Origin: VRUE01 sp040879985
GTDB lineage: Bacteria; Actinomycetota; Thermoleophilia; Solirubrobacterales; 70-9
Direction of reading: 5' to 3'
NCBI GenBank assembly: GCA_040879985.1
Contig: JBBDJH010000018.1
Span: 1-64,000 of the forward strand
Length of the DNA stretch: 64,000 nt
In this document: positions 48,054-57,843 of the stretch, piece after piece
Position numbering within the stretch: the first letter of the stretch is position 1
How the letters are laid out: the number at the start of each line of letters is the position of its first letter
Notes under the pieces: model-generated
Database searches by the model: none
Seen by the model: only the letters and a program-made list of their open reading frames with translations
Told to the model about the DNA's origin: nothing
Position numbers and translations under genes: made by a program

Positions 48054-49910
48054 ATGTGCGGAATCGTCGGATATGTCGGGGGTCGCCCCTGCCGCGACCT
48101 CCTGGTCGCCGGCCTGGAGAGGCTCGAGTACAGGGGGTATGACTCGGCCGGCGTCTCGGTGATCGAGGACGGGAAGATCGACAGCGTGCGCGCGGTCGGC
48201 AACCTCGCCAACCTGCGGACGGCGATGGACGCGCATGAGGGGGGCGGCGGCGTAGCCACCGCGGCGCCGCCGGCGACGACCGGGGTCGCCCACACCCGCT
48301 GGGCTACTCACGGCCGCGTCACCGAGGAGAACGCCCACCCCCACGGGGACTGTTCGGACCGGATCCACATCGTCCTCAACGGGATCGTCGAGAACCACGC
48401 GGCGCTGCGGCGCGAGCTGGCCGGGGAAGGGCACGGGTTCAGCTCCGAGACCGATGCCGAGATCGTCGCCCACCTGATCGAGCGCAGCTACGACGGCGAC
48501 CTGACCGCGGCGGTGCGAGCGGCGTTCGCCGAGCTGCGCGGCCACTACGCCTTCGTCGCCATGCATGCCGACGAGCCCGGCCTGCTGGTCGCCGCCCGCA
48601 AGGAGTGCCCGCTGGTCGTCGGCGTGGGGGAGGGCGAGACCTTCCTCGCCTCGGCGATCCCCGCCTTCCTGGCCGAGACCCGCGAGACGGTCGCGATCGA
48701 AAACGACGAGGTCGTCACGATCGACGCGGACGGCGTGCGGATCCTCGACGCGGCGGGCAACGCGGTCGAACGCGGCGCCGAGCAGATCTCCTGGGACGCC
48801 GCGGTGGCGGAGAAGGACGGCTACGAAACCTTCATGCTGAAGGAGATCCACGAACAGCCCGAGGCGGTGGCCGAGACGATCGCCGACCGCCTGCCCGGCG
48901 ACGACGGCGTCGACCTCGCCGAGCTCGAGCTCGAGGACGAGTTCCTGCGCGGCCTGACGCGGATCGTGATCGTCGCCTGCGGCACCTCCTACCACGCCGG
49001 CCTGGTCGGCCGCTACGCGATCGAAGAGTGGGCCCGGGTGCCGGTCGAGATGGACGTCGCCTCCGAGTACCGCTACCGCAACCCGGTGGTGCTGGAGAGC
49101 GACCTGGTGATCGGCATCACGCAGTCGGGGGAGACCGCCGACACGCTGGCGGCGATGCGGCTGGCGCGCGAGCGCGGCGCCAAAGTGCTGGCGCTGACCA
49201 ACGTGATGGGCAGCCAGGCCACGCGCGACGCCGACTCCGTCCTCTACACCCGGGCCGGGCCGGAGGTCAGCGTCGCTGCGACCAAGACCTTCGTCGCGCA
49301 GGTGGCGGCGATGTACCTGCTCGGTCTGCGGCTCGCCGAGCTGCGCGGGACCCTGGCGCCGCAACGGCTCAGCGAGCTGGTCGCCGAGATGAAGTCGCTG
49401 CCGTCGAAGATCGAAGCGACTCTGACTTCCTGCGAGGAGCGTGTCCGCGCGGTCTCGGCGACCCACGCCGAGCAGCAGTTCTTCCTCTACCTCGGTCGCC
49501 ACATCGGCCTTCCCGTCTGCCTCGAGGGAGCCCTGAAGCTGAAGGAGATCTCCTACGTGCCGACCGACGCCTACGCGGCCGGCGAGATGAAGCACGGCCC
49601 GATCGCCCTGCTCGACGAGTCGACGCCGGTCGTCTGCGTGGCGACCGTCAGCCCGATCCTCGACAAGGTGCTCTCCAACGTCGAAGAGGTGCGGGCGCGC
49701 GGCGCCGAGACGATCGCGATCGTCACCGCGGGAGACCGGCGGGCGGCGGAGGTCGCCGAGCAGACGATCGAGGTCGTCGCCAGCGACTGGATCCTGCAGC
49801 CGATCCTGGCGATCCTGCCGCTGCAGCTGCTCGCCTACGAGATCGCCCGCGCCCGCGGCCTCAACGTCGATCAGCCCCGCAACCTGGCCAAGACCGTCAC
49901 GGTCGAGTGA
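48054..49910 (+). CDS. glmS: Glutamine-fructose-6-phosphate aminotransferase (isomerising)
   Basis: GlmS makes glucosamine-6-phosphate from fructose-6-phosphate and glutamine. The 618-residue enzyme starts MCGIVGYVGG with the N-terminal nucleophile Cys2, has GVAHTRWATHGRV and LNGIVENHAALR, and two SIS domains (VACGTSYHAGLVGRY; GRHIGLPVCLEGALKLKEISY), ending DQPRNLAKTVTVE. It follows glmM at 32 bp. No GlmS ribozyme is evident in the short upstream gap. Confidence 0.98.
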   Translation: MCGIVGYVGGRPCRDLLVAGLERLEYRGYDSAGVSVIEDGKIDSVRAVGNLANLRTAMDAHEGGGGVATAAPPATTGVAHTRWATHGRVTEENAHPHGDCSDRIHIVLNGIVENHAALRRELAGEGHGFSSETDAEIVAHLIERSYDGDLTAAVRAAFAELRGHYAFVAMHADEPGLLVAARKECPLVVGVGEGETFLASAIPAFLAETRETVAIENDEVVTIDADGVRILDAAGNAVERGAEQISWDAAVAEKDGYETFMLKEIHEQPEAVAETIADRLPGDDGVDLAELELEDEFLRGLTRIVIVACGTSYHAGLVGRYAIEEWARVPVEMDVASEYRYRNPVVLESDLVIGITQSGETADTLAAMRLARERGAKVLALTNVMGSQATRDADSVLYTRAGPEVSVAATKTFVAQVAAMYLLGLRLAELRGTLAPQRLSELVAEMKSLPSKIEATLTSCEERVRAVSATHAEQQFFLYLGRHIGLPVCLEGALKLKEISYVPTDAYAAGEMKHGPIALLDESTPVVCVATVSPILDKVLSNVEEVRARGAETIAIVTAGDRRAAEVAEQTIEVVASDWILQPILAILPLQLLAYEIARARGLNVDQPRNLAKTVTVE

Positions 49911-49933
49911 CGCGACGGATAGGATGCCGCCGG

Positions 49934-51481
49934 ATGAAGTCCCGCTCCCTCTTCGCAGCGCTCGCGTTGGTCGCGGCGACCGCCTTCGCCGCCGGCTGCG
50001 GTGACGATTCCTCCGGCTCCAAGGTCGCCGAGCTGGCCCCGCCCGGCACGCCGATCTTCGCGGAAGCGGCGCTGCGGCCGAGCGGCGAGCTGAAGAGGAA
50101 CACCGACGCGGCGGCGGCGAAGATCGCCGGCATCGGCAACCTCGGCGAGTTCATCGTCGCCGAGCTGGAAAGCTCGGCGCGGGACGACGGCGAACCAATC
50201 GACTTCGAGACCGAAATGGAGCCCTGGCTTGGCGAGCACGGCGCCGCCTTCTGGGACAGCGGCGAGACCGACGAATCGAACCTGATCGTCGAAACGACCG
50301 ACGCCGGCGCGACGCAGGATTTCATCGACAACCAGGTCGAGCAGAGCAAAGACCCGTATGAGTCGAAGGCCTACGAGGGTGTCGACTACGTCTTCGGCGG
50401 CGAGGACCAGAGCGCCGTCGGGGTGGTCGGGGACTTTTTGGTCACGACCGAAGGCGAGCGCCGCTTCAAGCAGGCGGTCGACGCCGAGCGCAGCGGCGAA
50501 TCGCTGGCCGGCGAAGACAGCTTCGCGGAGGCGATCTCGGCTGCATCCGAGGGCAGCCTCGTCGACGTCTACGTCGACATCGGCGAGCTGATCGACCAGT
50601 CCGGCGGGCAGATCGACCCGCAGGCCCGCCAGGTCCTGCGCAACGCCGGCATCGACCCCAGCGAAGCGACGGCGGTGGCCAGCGTCGTGCCGGGCTCCGA
50701 CCAGATCACGGTCGAATTCAGCAGCGACCTGGCCGGCCAGGAAGCGCCGACCGGGGACGCCTCCGAGCTGCTCGGCTCGCTGCCCGGCAATGCCTTCGCC
50801 GGCTTTGCCGTGTCCGGCTTCGGCGACCAGGTCCGCGAAGCGGTCGACAGCCTCGACGAGGAAGGGATCCCCGACGCGGTGCCGCCGGGCCGGCTGAAAA
50901 AAGGCCTGAAAGAACTGGGCATCGACCTCGGGGCGCTGACCGGGTCGCTGCAGGACGCCGGGGCCTTCGCGATCGGCAACAGCGAGCGCAGCCTCGGCGG
51001 CGCCCTGGTGCTGACGACCGAGGGCTCGCAGGCGGTCGACGCGATCGCCAACATCGGCATGCTGCTGCGCCAGGTGAACGTCGCCGGCGTGACCGCGCTG
51101 CGCGGCGGGAACAGCGGCTTCTCGGTGCGCAGCGACGACCTCGGCGACAAGCCGCTCGTGGTCGCCGCCCGGGAGGGGCGGATCGCGATCGGCTACGGCC
51201 TGGCGCCGACCCTGGCGGGCCTGGCCAGCGGATCCGGCCAGGGCAAGACGCTCGCCGACAACCCCGCCTACGACGACGCCGTGGCGGCGCTCGGCGAGAC
51301 CCCGATCGGCGGCTTCGCCAGCGGCCCGGCCGCGCTGCGCCTCGCCGACTCGCTGATCCCCAACTCGGACAGCGACTTCACCGAGGCGAAGAAATACCTG
51401 AAGAGCATCCGCTTCCTCGCCCTCGGTTCCGCCAGCCAGGAAGACCTCGCGACCGCACGGCTGATCGTCGGCCTGAAGTAG
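49934..51481 (+). CDS. DUF3352 family lipoprotein
   Basis: The 515-residue protein has a lipoprotein signal (SLFAALALVAATAFAAGCGDD, lipobox Cys near residue 22) and a long DUF3352-like body with the patterns AELAPPGTPIFAEAALRPSG, YEGVDYVFGGEDQSAVGVVGDFLVTTE and SLVDVYVDIGELIDQSGG. The family is common in Actinobacteria and has no known function. ATG 49934. It ends directly at the start of the nnrE/nnrD gene. Confidence 0.85.
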   Translation: MKSRSLFAALALVAATAFAAGCGDDSSGSKVAELAPPGTPIFAEAALRPSGELKRNTDAAAAKIAGIGNLGEFIVAELESSARDDGEPIDFETEMEPWLGEHGAAFWDSGETDESNLIVETTDAGATQDFIDNQVEQSKDPYESKAYEGVDYVFGGEDQSAVGVVGDFLVTTEGERRFKQAVDAERSGESLAGEDSFAEAISAASEGSLVDVYVDIGELIDQSGGQIDPQARQVLRNAGIDPSEATAVASVVPGSDQITVEFSSDLAGQEAPTGDASELLGSLPGNAFAGFAVSGFGDQVREAVDSLDEEGIPDAVPPGRLKKGLKELGIDLGALTGSLQDAGAFAIGNSERSLGGALVLTTEGSQAVDAIANIGMLLRQVNVAGVTALRGGNSGFSVRSDDLGDKPLVVAAREGRIAIGYGLAPTLAGLASGSGQGKTLADNPAYDDAVAALGETPIGGFASGPAALRLADSLIPNSDSDFTEAKKYLKSIRFLALGSASQEDLATARLIVGLK

Positions 51482-53002
51482 TTGGAGCCCTGGCTCGACC
51501 CGCTCTACGACGCCGGCGGGATGCGCGCGGTCGATCGCTGGGCGATCGAGGAGGTCGGGGTTTCCTCACTGGAGCTGATGGAGGCGGCCGGGCGGGCGGT
51601 GGCGGAGGCGGTCGGCAAGCTGGCGCCGGACGGGCCGGTGCGGGTCGTCTGCGGCAAGGGCAACAACGGCGGCGACGGCCTGGTCGCCGCGCGCTACCTG
51701 GCCGAGGCCGGCTTCGAGGTCGAGGCGCTGCTGCTCTGGCCGCCCGGGGAGCTCAGCGAGGACGCCGCGGCGAACTTGGAGCGCTTCCGCGGCGAGCATC
51801 TGGACGGCGACCTGGCGCCGCGGCTGGCCGGCTCGGGCGCGGTCGTCGACGCGATCTTCGGCACCGGCTTCGCTGGGGCGCCGCGCGAGCCGGCCCTGGC
51901 CGCGATCGACGCGATCGACGCCTGCGGCGCGCCGGTCGTCGCCTGCGACATCGCCTCCGGCGTCGACGCCTCCAGCGGCGAGGTCGGCGGTGCCGCGGTC
52001 GAGGCGGACGTCACGGTCAGCTTCCACGCCGCCAAGCTCGGCCACCGCGTCGCCCCCGGCAAGTGGCACAGCGGCGAGCTGCGGGTGGCGCCGATCGGAA
52101 TCCCGGCCGGCGCCCCGGCCGGGCCGGCCGCCGGTGTCATCGATCCCGCCGTCCTGGAGCTGGCGCCGCGCCGCGGGGCGCGCTCGACCAAGTTCAGCTC
52201 CGGCCAGGTGACGATCGCCGGTGGCTCGCGCGGGCTGACCGGCGCCGTGCGGATGTCCTCCTTGGCGGCGATCCGGGCCGGCGCCGGTTACGCGACGGTC
52301 GCCGTGCCGGCCGACCTCGAGCCGATCTTCGAGCAGGGCCAGCCGGAGGTGATGTCGGTCGGCTGTCCGGGCGGCGACGGCTGCCTCGTCCCGGCCTCGG
52401 CCAAGTCGCTGCTGCGCGCCTTCGAGGGGGCCGCGGCCGGCGTGCTCGGCCCCGGGATGGGCCGCGACCCCGGCGCGGTCGAGCTCGCCCGCGAGGTGCT
52501 CGGCGCGATCGAGGCGCCGCTGGTCCTCGACGCCGACGGCCTCAACGCCTTCGCCGGCGAGCTCGGGAGGATCGCCGCGCGCGAAGCGCCGACGCTGCTC
52601 ACCCCGCACGCGGGTGAGCTGGGGCGCCTGCTCGGCCGCCCCGCGGAGGAGGTCTCCGAGCACCGCCTCGCCGCCGCGCGCGAGGCGGCGGGCGCGGCCG
52701 CCGCGGTGGTCGTGCTGAAGGGCGACGACACGATCGTCACCGACGGCGAGCGAGTCGCCGTCAACGCCCTCGCCGCGCCGGCGCTCGCCACCGCCGGCAG
52801 CGGCGACGTGCTCTCCGGCATCGCCGCGGCGCTGCTCGCCCGCGGACTCGAGCCCTTCGCCGCCGCCTGCGCCGCGGTCCTCGCCCACGCCCGCGCCGGT
52901 CGCGACGCCGCCCGGCGCATCGGCGCCGCCGAGTCGGTGATCGCCACCGACACGATCGACTCGATCGCGGCGGGGATGTCCCCGCGCCGCCGGGTCGAAT
53001 AA
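51482..53002 (+). CDS. Bifunctional NAD(P)H-hydrate epimerase/dehydratase
   Basis: The 506-residue protein repairs hydrated NAD(P)H. Residues about 1-215 form the YjeF/NnrE epimerase domain (VVCGKGNNGGDGLVAARYL; DIASGVDASSGEVGG), and the rest a ribokinase-like NnrD domain (GGSRGLTGAVRMSSLAAIRAGAGYAT; VLDADGLNAFAGEL; LTPHAGELGRLLG; TAGSGDVLSGIAAALLARG). It starts at TTG 51482 on the base after the previous stop. Confidence 0.95.
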   Translation: MEPWLDPLYDAGGMRAVDRWAIEEVGVSSLELMEAAGRAVAEAVGKLAPDGPVRVVCGKGNNGGDGLVAARYLAEAGFEVEALLLWPPGELSEDAAANLERFRGEHLDGDLAPRLAGSGAVVDAIFGTGFAGAPREPALAAIDAIDACGAPVVACDIASGVDASSGEVGGAAVEADVTVSFHAAKLGHRVAPGKWHSGELRVAPIGIPAGAPAGPAAGVIDPAVLELAPRRGARSTKFSSGQVTIAGGSRGLTGAVRMSSLAAIRAGAGYATVAVPADLEPIFEQGQPEVMSVGCPGGDGCLVPASAKSLLRAFEGAAAGVLGPGMGRDPGAVELAREVLGAIEAPLVLDADGLNAFAGELGRIAAREAPTLLTPHAGELGRLLGRPAEEVSEHRLAAAREAAGAAAAVVVLKGDDTIVTDGERVAVNALAAPALATAGSGDVLSGIAAALLARGLEPFAAACAAVLAHARAGRDAARRIGAAESVIATDTIDSIAAGMSPRRRVE

Positions 53003-53012
53003 TCTCGCCGGG

Positions 53013-53474
53013 ATGAAGACCGCAGTCGAGATCATGGACAGCTCCGTTCCGACCGTCTCGCCCGACGCCGAGGCGCGCAGCGCGATCGAGCTGCTGGCGA
53101 AGACCGACAAGGGCGCGATCCCGGTGGTCGACGAGGAGCGCCGCGTTGTCGGCATCGTCAGCGAGTCCGATCTGATCCTCAGCGACGAGCAGTCCGACCT
53201 GCACCTCCCGCACTACCTCAACATCATGGGCGGCATCGTCTTCGTCGGCTCGATGAAGGGCTTCGAGGAGCGGCTCGACAAGGCCTTCGCGACCAAGGTC
53301 GCGGAGTTGATGAGCGCCGACCCCGTCGTCGTCCACGACTACTCGAGCGCCGAGACGGTGGCGCGGCGGATCGCCGACGAGCACCACAACCACCTTCCCG
53401 TGGTCGACGACGAGGGCCGCTTCCTCGGCATGGTCACGCGGGCCGACGCGCTGGCCGCGCTCGTCGAGGAGTAG
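53013..53474 (+). CDS. CBS-pair domain protein
   Basis: The 153-residue protein has two CBS motifs: KTAVEIMDSSVPTVSPDAEARSAIELLAKTDKGAIPVVDEERRVVGIVSESDLI, and VAELMSADPVVVHDYSSAETVARRIADEHHNHLPVVDDEGRFLGMVTRADAL. A spacer region with a hydrophobic segment (HYLNIMGGIVFVGSMKGFEE) lies between. CBS pairs bind adenine nucleotides and regulate partners. ATG 53013; it lies 3 bp before alr. Confidence 0.9.
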   Translation: MKTAVEIMDSSVPTVSPDAEARSAIELLAKTDKGAIPVVDEERRVVGIVSESDLILSDEQSDLHLPHYLNIMGGIVFVGSMKGFEERLDKAFATKVAELMSADPVVVHDYSSAETVARRIADEHHNHLPVVDDEGRFLGMVTRADALAALVEE

Positions 53475-53477
53475 AGA

Positions 53478-54584
53478 ATGCGGGCGGTCGCCCGGATCGA
53501 GCTCGACGCGGTGCGCGACAACTGCGCGCGGCTGAAGGACGAGCTGGGGCCGGAGGCGGAGCTCTGCGCGGTGGTCAAGGCCGACGCTTACGGCCACGGC
53601 GACGCCGCCTGCGCCGAGGCGGCCCTGGCCGGCGGCGCCACCCGGCTGGCGGTCGCGACCGCGGCTGAGGCCCAGCGGATCGGCCGCCGCCTCGCCCACG
53701 TCCCGCTGCTGACGATGGGGGCGCTCGACGCCGAGGAGCTCGACACGGCGCTGCAGGCGGGCTCGGAGGTCGCCGTCTGGCGATCCGGCTTCCTCGCCCT
53801 CGTCGCCGAGCGGGCCCGCGCGCACGGCCGCCCGGCCCGCGTGCACGTCAAGTTCGACAGTGGCATGGGCAGGCTCGGCAACCCCGATCCGGGCGAGATC
53901 TTCAACCTGCTGCGCACCTGCGCCGCCAGCCCCGACCTCGAGCCGGCCGGCGTTTGGACCCATTTCGCCACCGCCGACGAGCCGGACTCCGACTTCTTCG
54001 ACGAGCAGCTCGACCGCTTCGCCGCCGTCGCCGAGGCGGTCGGCGAGGAGTTTCCGCAGCTCACCGTCCACGCCGCCAACAGCGCCGCCGTCTTCCGCGA
54101 CCGGCGCGCCCACTTCGACATGGCGCGCTGCGGCGTCGCGATCTACGGGCTCGACCCCTTTCAGGGCGACCCGGCGCAGCGCGGCCTGCGCCCGGCGCTC
54201 TCGCTGCGCTCCTACGTGGCCGACGTGAAGCCCTTCGAGCCCGGCGACAGCGCCGGATACGGGCAGACCTGGCGGGCGGAGCGGGCGACCCGCGTCGGCG
54301 TGCTGCCGCTCGGCTACGGCGACGGCGTCCGCCGCGGCCTCTCCAACAACGCCGAGGTGCTGGTCGGCGGCCGGCGCGTGCCGTTGGTCGGCACGGTCTC
54401 GATGGACAACGTGACCGTCGACCTCGGCCCCGAGTCCGCGATCGAGCCCGGCGCCGAGGCGGTGCTGATCGGCTCGCAGGGCGGCGAGACGATCCTCGCC
54501 GAGGAGATCGCCGGGCGGCTCGGCACGATCAACTACGAGGTCACCTGCGGGATCTCCGCCCGGGTCCCCAGGGTGGAGGGGTGA
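53478..54584 (+). CDS. alr: Alanine racemase
   Basis: PLP-dependent Alr provides D-alanine for peptidoglycan. The 368-residue enzyme has the PLP lysine in AVVKADAYGHG, the Tyr-containing SAGYGQTW, the HVKFDSGMGRLG region, GVLPLGYGDGVRR and SMDNVTVDLG. It starts at ATG 53478 and overlaps cca by 4 bp. Together with dacA and glmM/glmS it makes this a wall-precursor neighbourhood. Confidence 0.97.
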   Translation: MRAVARIELDAVRDNCARLKDELGPEAELCAVVKADAYGHGDAACAEAALAGGATRLAVATAAEAQRIGRRLAHVPLLTMGALDAEELDTALQAGSEVAVWRSGFLALVAERARAHGRPARVHVKFDSGMGRLGNPDPGEIFNLLRTCAASPDLEPAGVWTHFATADEPDSDFFDEQLDRFAAVAEAVGEEFPQLTVHAANSAAVFRDRRAHFDMARCGVAIYGLDPFQGDPAQRGLRPALSLRSYVADVKPFEPGDSAGYGQTWRAERATRVGVLPLGYGDGVRRGLSNNAEVLVGGRRVPLVGTVSMDNVTVDLGPESAIEPGAEAVLIGSQGGETILAEEIAGRLGTINYEVTCGISARVPRVEG

Positions 54585-56005
54585 CCCTCTCGGACCGCCT
54601 CGACGCCGCGCCGCTGATCGGCTTGGCGCGGCGGGCGCTGCCGGACGAGGCCGGCGCCTGGATCGTCGGCGGCGCCGTGCGCGACGCGATCCTCGGCCGC
54701 GAGGTGACCGACCTCGATCTCGCCGTCGGCGGCGACCCCGAGCGGGCGGCGCGGGCGTTGGCCCGCGCCGGCGACGGATACGCGTTCGAGCTCTCCTCCG
54801 AGTTCGCGACCTGGCGGGCGGCCGGCCGCGAGCGCGACTGGCAGGTCGACGCCACCGCGCTGCGCGGCGCGACGATCGAGGCCGATCTCGGCGCGCGCGA
54901 CTTCACCGTCGGCGCGGTCGCGGTCCCGCTCGGCGGCGGCGAGCCGATCGACCCCTTCGGCGGCATCGACGACCTCGAGCGGCGGCGGCTGCGCGTCGTC
55001 GCCGCGGATGCCCTGCGTGCCGATCCGCTGCGGCTGCTGCGCGCGGCGCGCCTCGCGGCCGACCTCGGACTCGATCTCGAGCCCGGCACCGCCGCTCTCG
55101 TCCGCGCCGAGTCCCGGCTCGCCGCCGAGCCCGCCGGCGAGCGGCAGCTGGCCGAGCTGCGCCGCCTGATCGGCGGCCCCGACCCGTTGCGCGGCGTCGC
55201 CCTGCTCGACGAGCTCGGCCTCACCGCCGCGGTGCTGCCCGAGCTCGCCGCGCTGCGCGGGGTCGAGCAGGGCCCCAACCACCATCTCGACGTGTACGGG
55301 CACACCCTCGCCGTGCTGGAGCAGACGCTCGCGGTCGAGTCCGACCTGGAGCGGTTCGCCGGCGTCGAGCAGGCCGCCGCGACGCGGCAGCTGCTCGCCG
55401 AGCCGCTCGCCGACGAGATCAGCCACGGCACGGCGCTGCGCTTCGGCGCCCTCCTGCACGACATCGGCAAGCCGGCGACCAAGGGCGAGCGCGACGGCCA
55501 CGTCACCTTCATCGGCCACGACAGCGCCGGCGCGGAGATCGTCGGCGGGATCTGCCGTCGCCTGCGCGCCAGCGGCCGGCTGACCCGCCACCTGCAGGCG
55601 TTGACCAGGCAGCATCTGCGGCTCGGCTTCATGGTCCACGAGGCGCCGCTGCCGCGCCGCCGGATCCACGATTATCTGCGGGCGACCCAGCCGGTTTCCG
55701 CCGACGTCACCCTGCTCACCGTCGCCGACCGGCTCTCCGCCCGCGGCAGCGGGCCTTTCGCCACCGAGGAGGCGATCGAGGCGCACCTCAGCCTCGCCCG
55801 GCAGATCCTGGCGGCGGCGCTCGAGTGGCGCCGCCACGGCCCGCCCGAGCCGCTGCTGCGCGGCGGCGAGCTGGCCGCCGAGCTGGGGATCGCCCCCGGG
55901 CCCGAGCTCGGCGATCTGCTCGCCGAGCTCGAGGCCGCCCAGTACGCGGGCGAGGTGAGCACGCGCGACGAGGCTTTGGAGCGGGCCCGCCGGTTGCGCG
56001 GCTGA
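54581..56005 (+). CDS. CCA-adding enzyme/tRNA nucleotidyltransferase (poly(A) polymerase type)
   Basis: The 474-residue protein has the class II nucleotidyltransferase signature WIVGGAVRDAILGREVTDLDLAVGG (DxD), ARDFTVGAVAVPLGG and RRRLRVVAADALRADPLRLLRAARLAADL, followed by an HD domain (GALLHDIGKPATKG). It is probably a CCA-adding or poly(A) polymerase enzyme; which one cannot be settled by eye. The start is GTG 54581 (GTGA overlap with alr). Confidence 0.9.
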   Translation: MTLSDRLDAAPLIGLARRALPDEAGAWIVGGAVRDAILGREVTDLDLAVGGDPERAARALARAGDGYAFELSSEFATWRAAGRERDWQVDATALRGATIEADLGARDFTVGAVAVPLGGGEPIDPFGGIDDLERRRLRVVAADALRADPLRLLRAARLAADLGLDLEPGTAALVRAESRLAAEPAGERQLAELRRLIGGPDPLRGVALLDELGLTAAVLPELAALRGVEQGPNHHLDVYGHTLAVLEQTLAVESDLERFAGVEQAAATRQLLAEPLADEISHGTALRFGALLHDIGKPATKGERDGHVTFIGHDSAGAEIVGGICRRLRASGRLTRHLQALTRQHLRLGFMVHEAPLPRRRIHDYLRATQPVSADVTLLTVADRLSARGSGPFATEEAIEAHLSLARQILAAALEWRRHGPPEPLLRGGELAAELGIAPGPELGDLLAELEAAQYAGEVSTRDEALERARRLRG

Positions 56006-56033
56006 CCCGGGCGTCAGGTACGCTCCCCGCCGC

Positions 56034-56252
56034 ATGGGCAAAGAGGAGAAGATCGAGATGGAGGGCGAGATCACCGAGGCCCTCCCCAACACGATGTTCC
56101 GGGTCAAACTCGACAACGACCACGAGGTCCTCGGCCACATCTCGGGCAAGATGCGCCGCCACTACATCCGCATCCTCCCCGGCGACCGCGTCAAGATCGA
56201 GCTTTCGCCATACGACCTCGATAGAGGTCGTATCACCTACCGCTACAAATAG
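56034..56252 (+). CDS. infA: Translation initiation factor IF-1
   Basis: The 72-residue OB-fold protein, KEEKIEMEGEITEALPNTMFRVKLDNDHEVLGHISGKMRRHYIRILPGDRVKIELSPYDLDRGRITYRYK in sequence order, is a canonical IF-1. It stands alone without rpmJ/rpsM nearby. Near its 3' end the coding sequence forms a 10-bp hairpin (56210-56219 / 56224-56233). Confidence 0.98.
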   Translation: MGKEEKIEMEGEITEALPNTMFRVKLDNDHEVLGHISGKMRRHYIRILPGDRVKIELSPYDLDRGRITYRYK

Positions 56253-56257
56253 GCCGC

Positions 56258-57058
56258 TCAGACTCCAGTCCTGCGCATGCCGCGCAGGGCCAGGCCGCCG
56301 AGGACTATCAGCAGGCCGGCGAGGGCGACGATGCCGGGCCAGGTGCCGGCCCAGGTGACGTCGCCGACGAAGCCCTGCCGCGCCGCTTCGACCACGTCGG
56401 TGATCGGGTTGATGCGGGCGATGTCGGCCAGCCAGGGTTGCAGCAGGGCCAGCGGCGCGTAGGCGGTCGTGGTCAGGATCAGCGTCATCATCCCCGCCTG
56501 CATCAGCGGCGCCGCCGACTGGCTCTTGAAGCGCAGCGCCAGCATCGATCCCCAGCAGGCGGCGACCGCCGCCGTCGCGGTGACCATCAGATAGGTGACG
56601 AGCAGGCCGTCAAGGCCCGGCCAGCCGGCGCCGAGCGGCAGCGCGATCGCCAGCACGAAGCTGGCCGGGATCAGCGCGCGGGTGCTGGCGGCGAGAACCG
56701 AGCCGGCGAGCAGCACCCAGCGCGGCGCCGGGGAGGCGAGCAGCCGGTCGAGCCAGCCCTGTTCGATGTCGCGGGCGAGGTTGACGCCGGCCGCCGCGCC
56801 GGTGAAGCCGGCGCCCTGCAGCATGCTGACCGGGACGATGAAGCTCTCGTAGGCGCCGGTTTCGAAGCCGCGCAGCTGGGTCAGGGCGCCGAAGACGCCG
56901 TTGAGGCCGAGGAAGAAGATCGTCGGCGCGAGCACGCCGGGTATCGCCGCCCCCGGCACGCGCAGCAGCTCGTTGCGTGCCCGCGACATCAGCGCGCCGA
57001 TCGTCGCCAGGTTGGCGCGCCAGGCCGGAATCGCCGCGCTGACCGTCGCCGCCTCCAT
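56258..57058 (-). CDS. ABC-2 type permease (DrrB-like)
   Basis: A 266-residue membrane protein with six hydrophobic segments, typical of ABC-2 permeases (VLAPTIFFLGLNGVFGAL, SFIVPVSMLQGAGFTGAAAG, DIEQGWLDRLLASPAPRW, GIVALAGLLIVLGGLAL). It is the second permease of a three-gene exporter and overlaps the first by a base (ATG 57058). It probably exports a lipid or drug-like compound. Converges on infA at 5 bp. Confidence 0.9.
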   Translation of the reverse strand: MEAATVSAAIPAWRANLATIGALMSRARNELLRVPGAAIPGVLAPTIFFLGLNGVFGALTQLRGFETGAYESFIVPVSMLQGAGFTGAAAGVNLARDIEQGWLDRLLASPAPRWVLLAGSVLAASTRALIPASFVLAIALPLGAGWPGLDGLLVTYLMVTATAAVAACWGSMLALRFKSQSAAPLMQAGMMTLILTTTAYAPLALLQPWLADIARINPITDVVEAARQGFVGDVTWAGTWPGIVALAGLLIVLGGLALRGMRRTGV

Positions 57059-57843
57059 CAGCCGACCCGCAGACGGTGGCGCAGCGCCCGCGCGCTGAGC
57101 ACGAGCCCGAGGATCGCGAGGCCGGCGATCGCCAGCAGCGCCGCCGCGGTGTGAGAGGCGTCGATCCCGGAGACGATCGGCTCGCGCACGCCTTCGGCGA
57201 TGAAGCTGAGCGGGTTGTATTCGGCGATCGTCTTGGCCGGCTCGATCATCAACTCGACCGGAAAGAAGGCCGAGGAGAGGAAGAGGATCACGAGGACCAG
57301 GGGAAAGAGGCCCTGGACGACGCTGGCGTTGCCGGTGCGCAGGGCGATCGCGGCGCCGATCCCGCCGACCGCCGTCGCCGTCACGGTGACCATCGCGATC
57401 GCCAGCAGCGCGCCGGGCACGCCGGCCTCGACCTCGGCGCCGAAGATCAGCCCGAGCGCGAAGAACCAGAGGGCCGAGAGCAGCCCCAGGGCGGCGGTCC
57501 CCGCGAGGCGTCCGAGGACGATCGTGTAGCGGGCGATCGGCGCGGCGAAGAGGCGGTCGGTGAAGCCCATCTCGATGTCGACCGCGAGGGCGATCCCGCC
57601 GCTGTTGCCGGCCAGCATCAGCGACTGCATCATCGCCCCGGCGAGCATGAACTGGAGGAAGCTCTGCACCGGCGGGAAGCCGGGCAGGTCGACGGCGCCG
57701 CCGGCGCCGCCGGTCTGGATCGCCAGCAGCAGGGTCGGGAAGACGATGATCGGCGCCATCAGCTGCGGCCGGCGGAAGGTCTGCCGGATCGAGCGCATGC
57801 CGAGCGCCCGCACGACGCGCAGGTTGGTCGTCAGGGCGTTCAC
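57058..57843 (-). CDS. ABC-2 type permease (DrrB/DrrC-like)
   Basis: The 261-residue permease is similar in layout to its neighbour (IVFPTLLLAIQTGGAGG, FMLAGAMMQSLMLAGNSGGIALAVDIEMGFTDRLFAAPI, PLVLVILFLSSAFFPVELM). The start is GTG 57843 inside a GTGA overlap with the ATPase gene. The two permeases presumably form a heterodimer with that ATPase. Confidence 0.9.
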   Translation of the reverse strand: MNALTTNLRVVRALGMRSIRQTFRRPQLMAPIIVFPTLLLAIQTGGAGGAVDLPGFPPVQSFLQFMLAGAMMQSLMLAGNSGGIALAVDIEMGFTDRLFAAPIARYTIVLGRLAGTAALGLLSALWFFALGLIFGAEVEAGVPGALLAIAMVTVTATAVGGIGAAIALRTGNASVVQGLFPLVLVILFLSSAFFPVELMIEPAKTIAEYNPLSFIAEGVREPIVSGIDASHTAAALLAIAGLAILGLVLSARALRHRLRVG

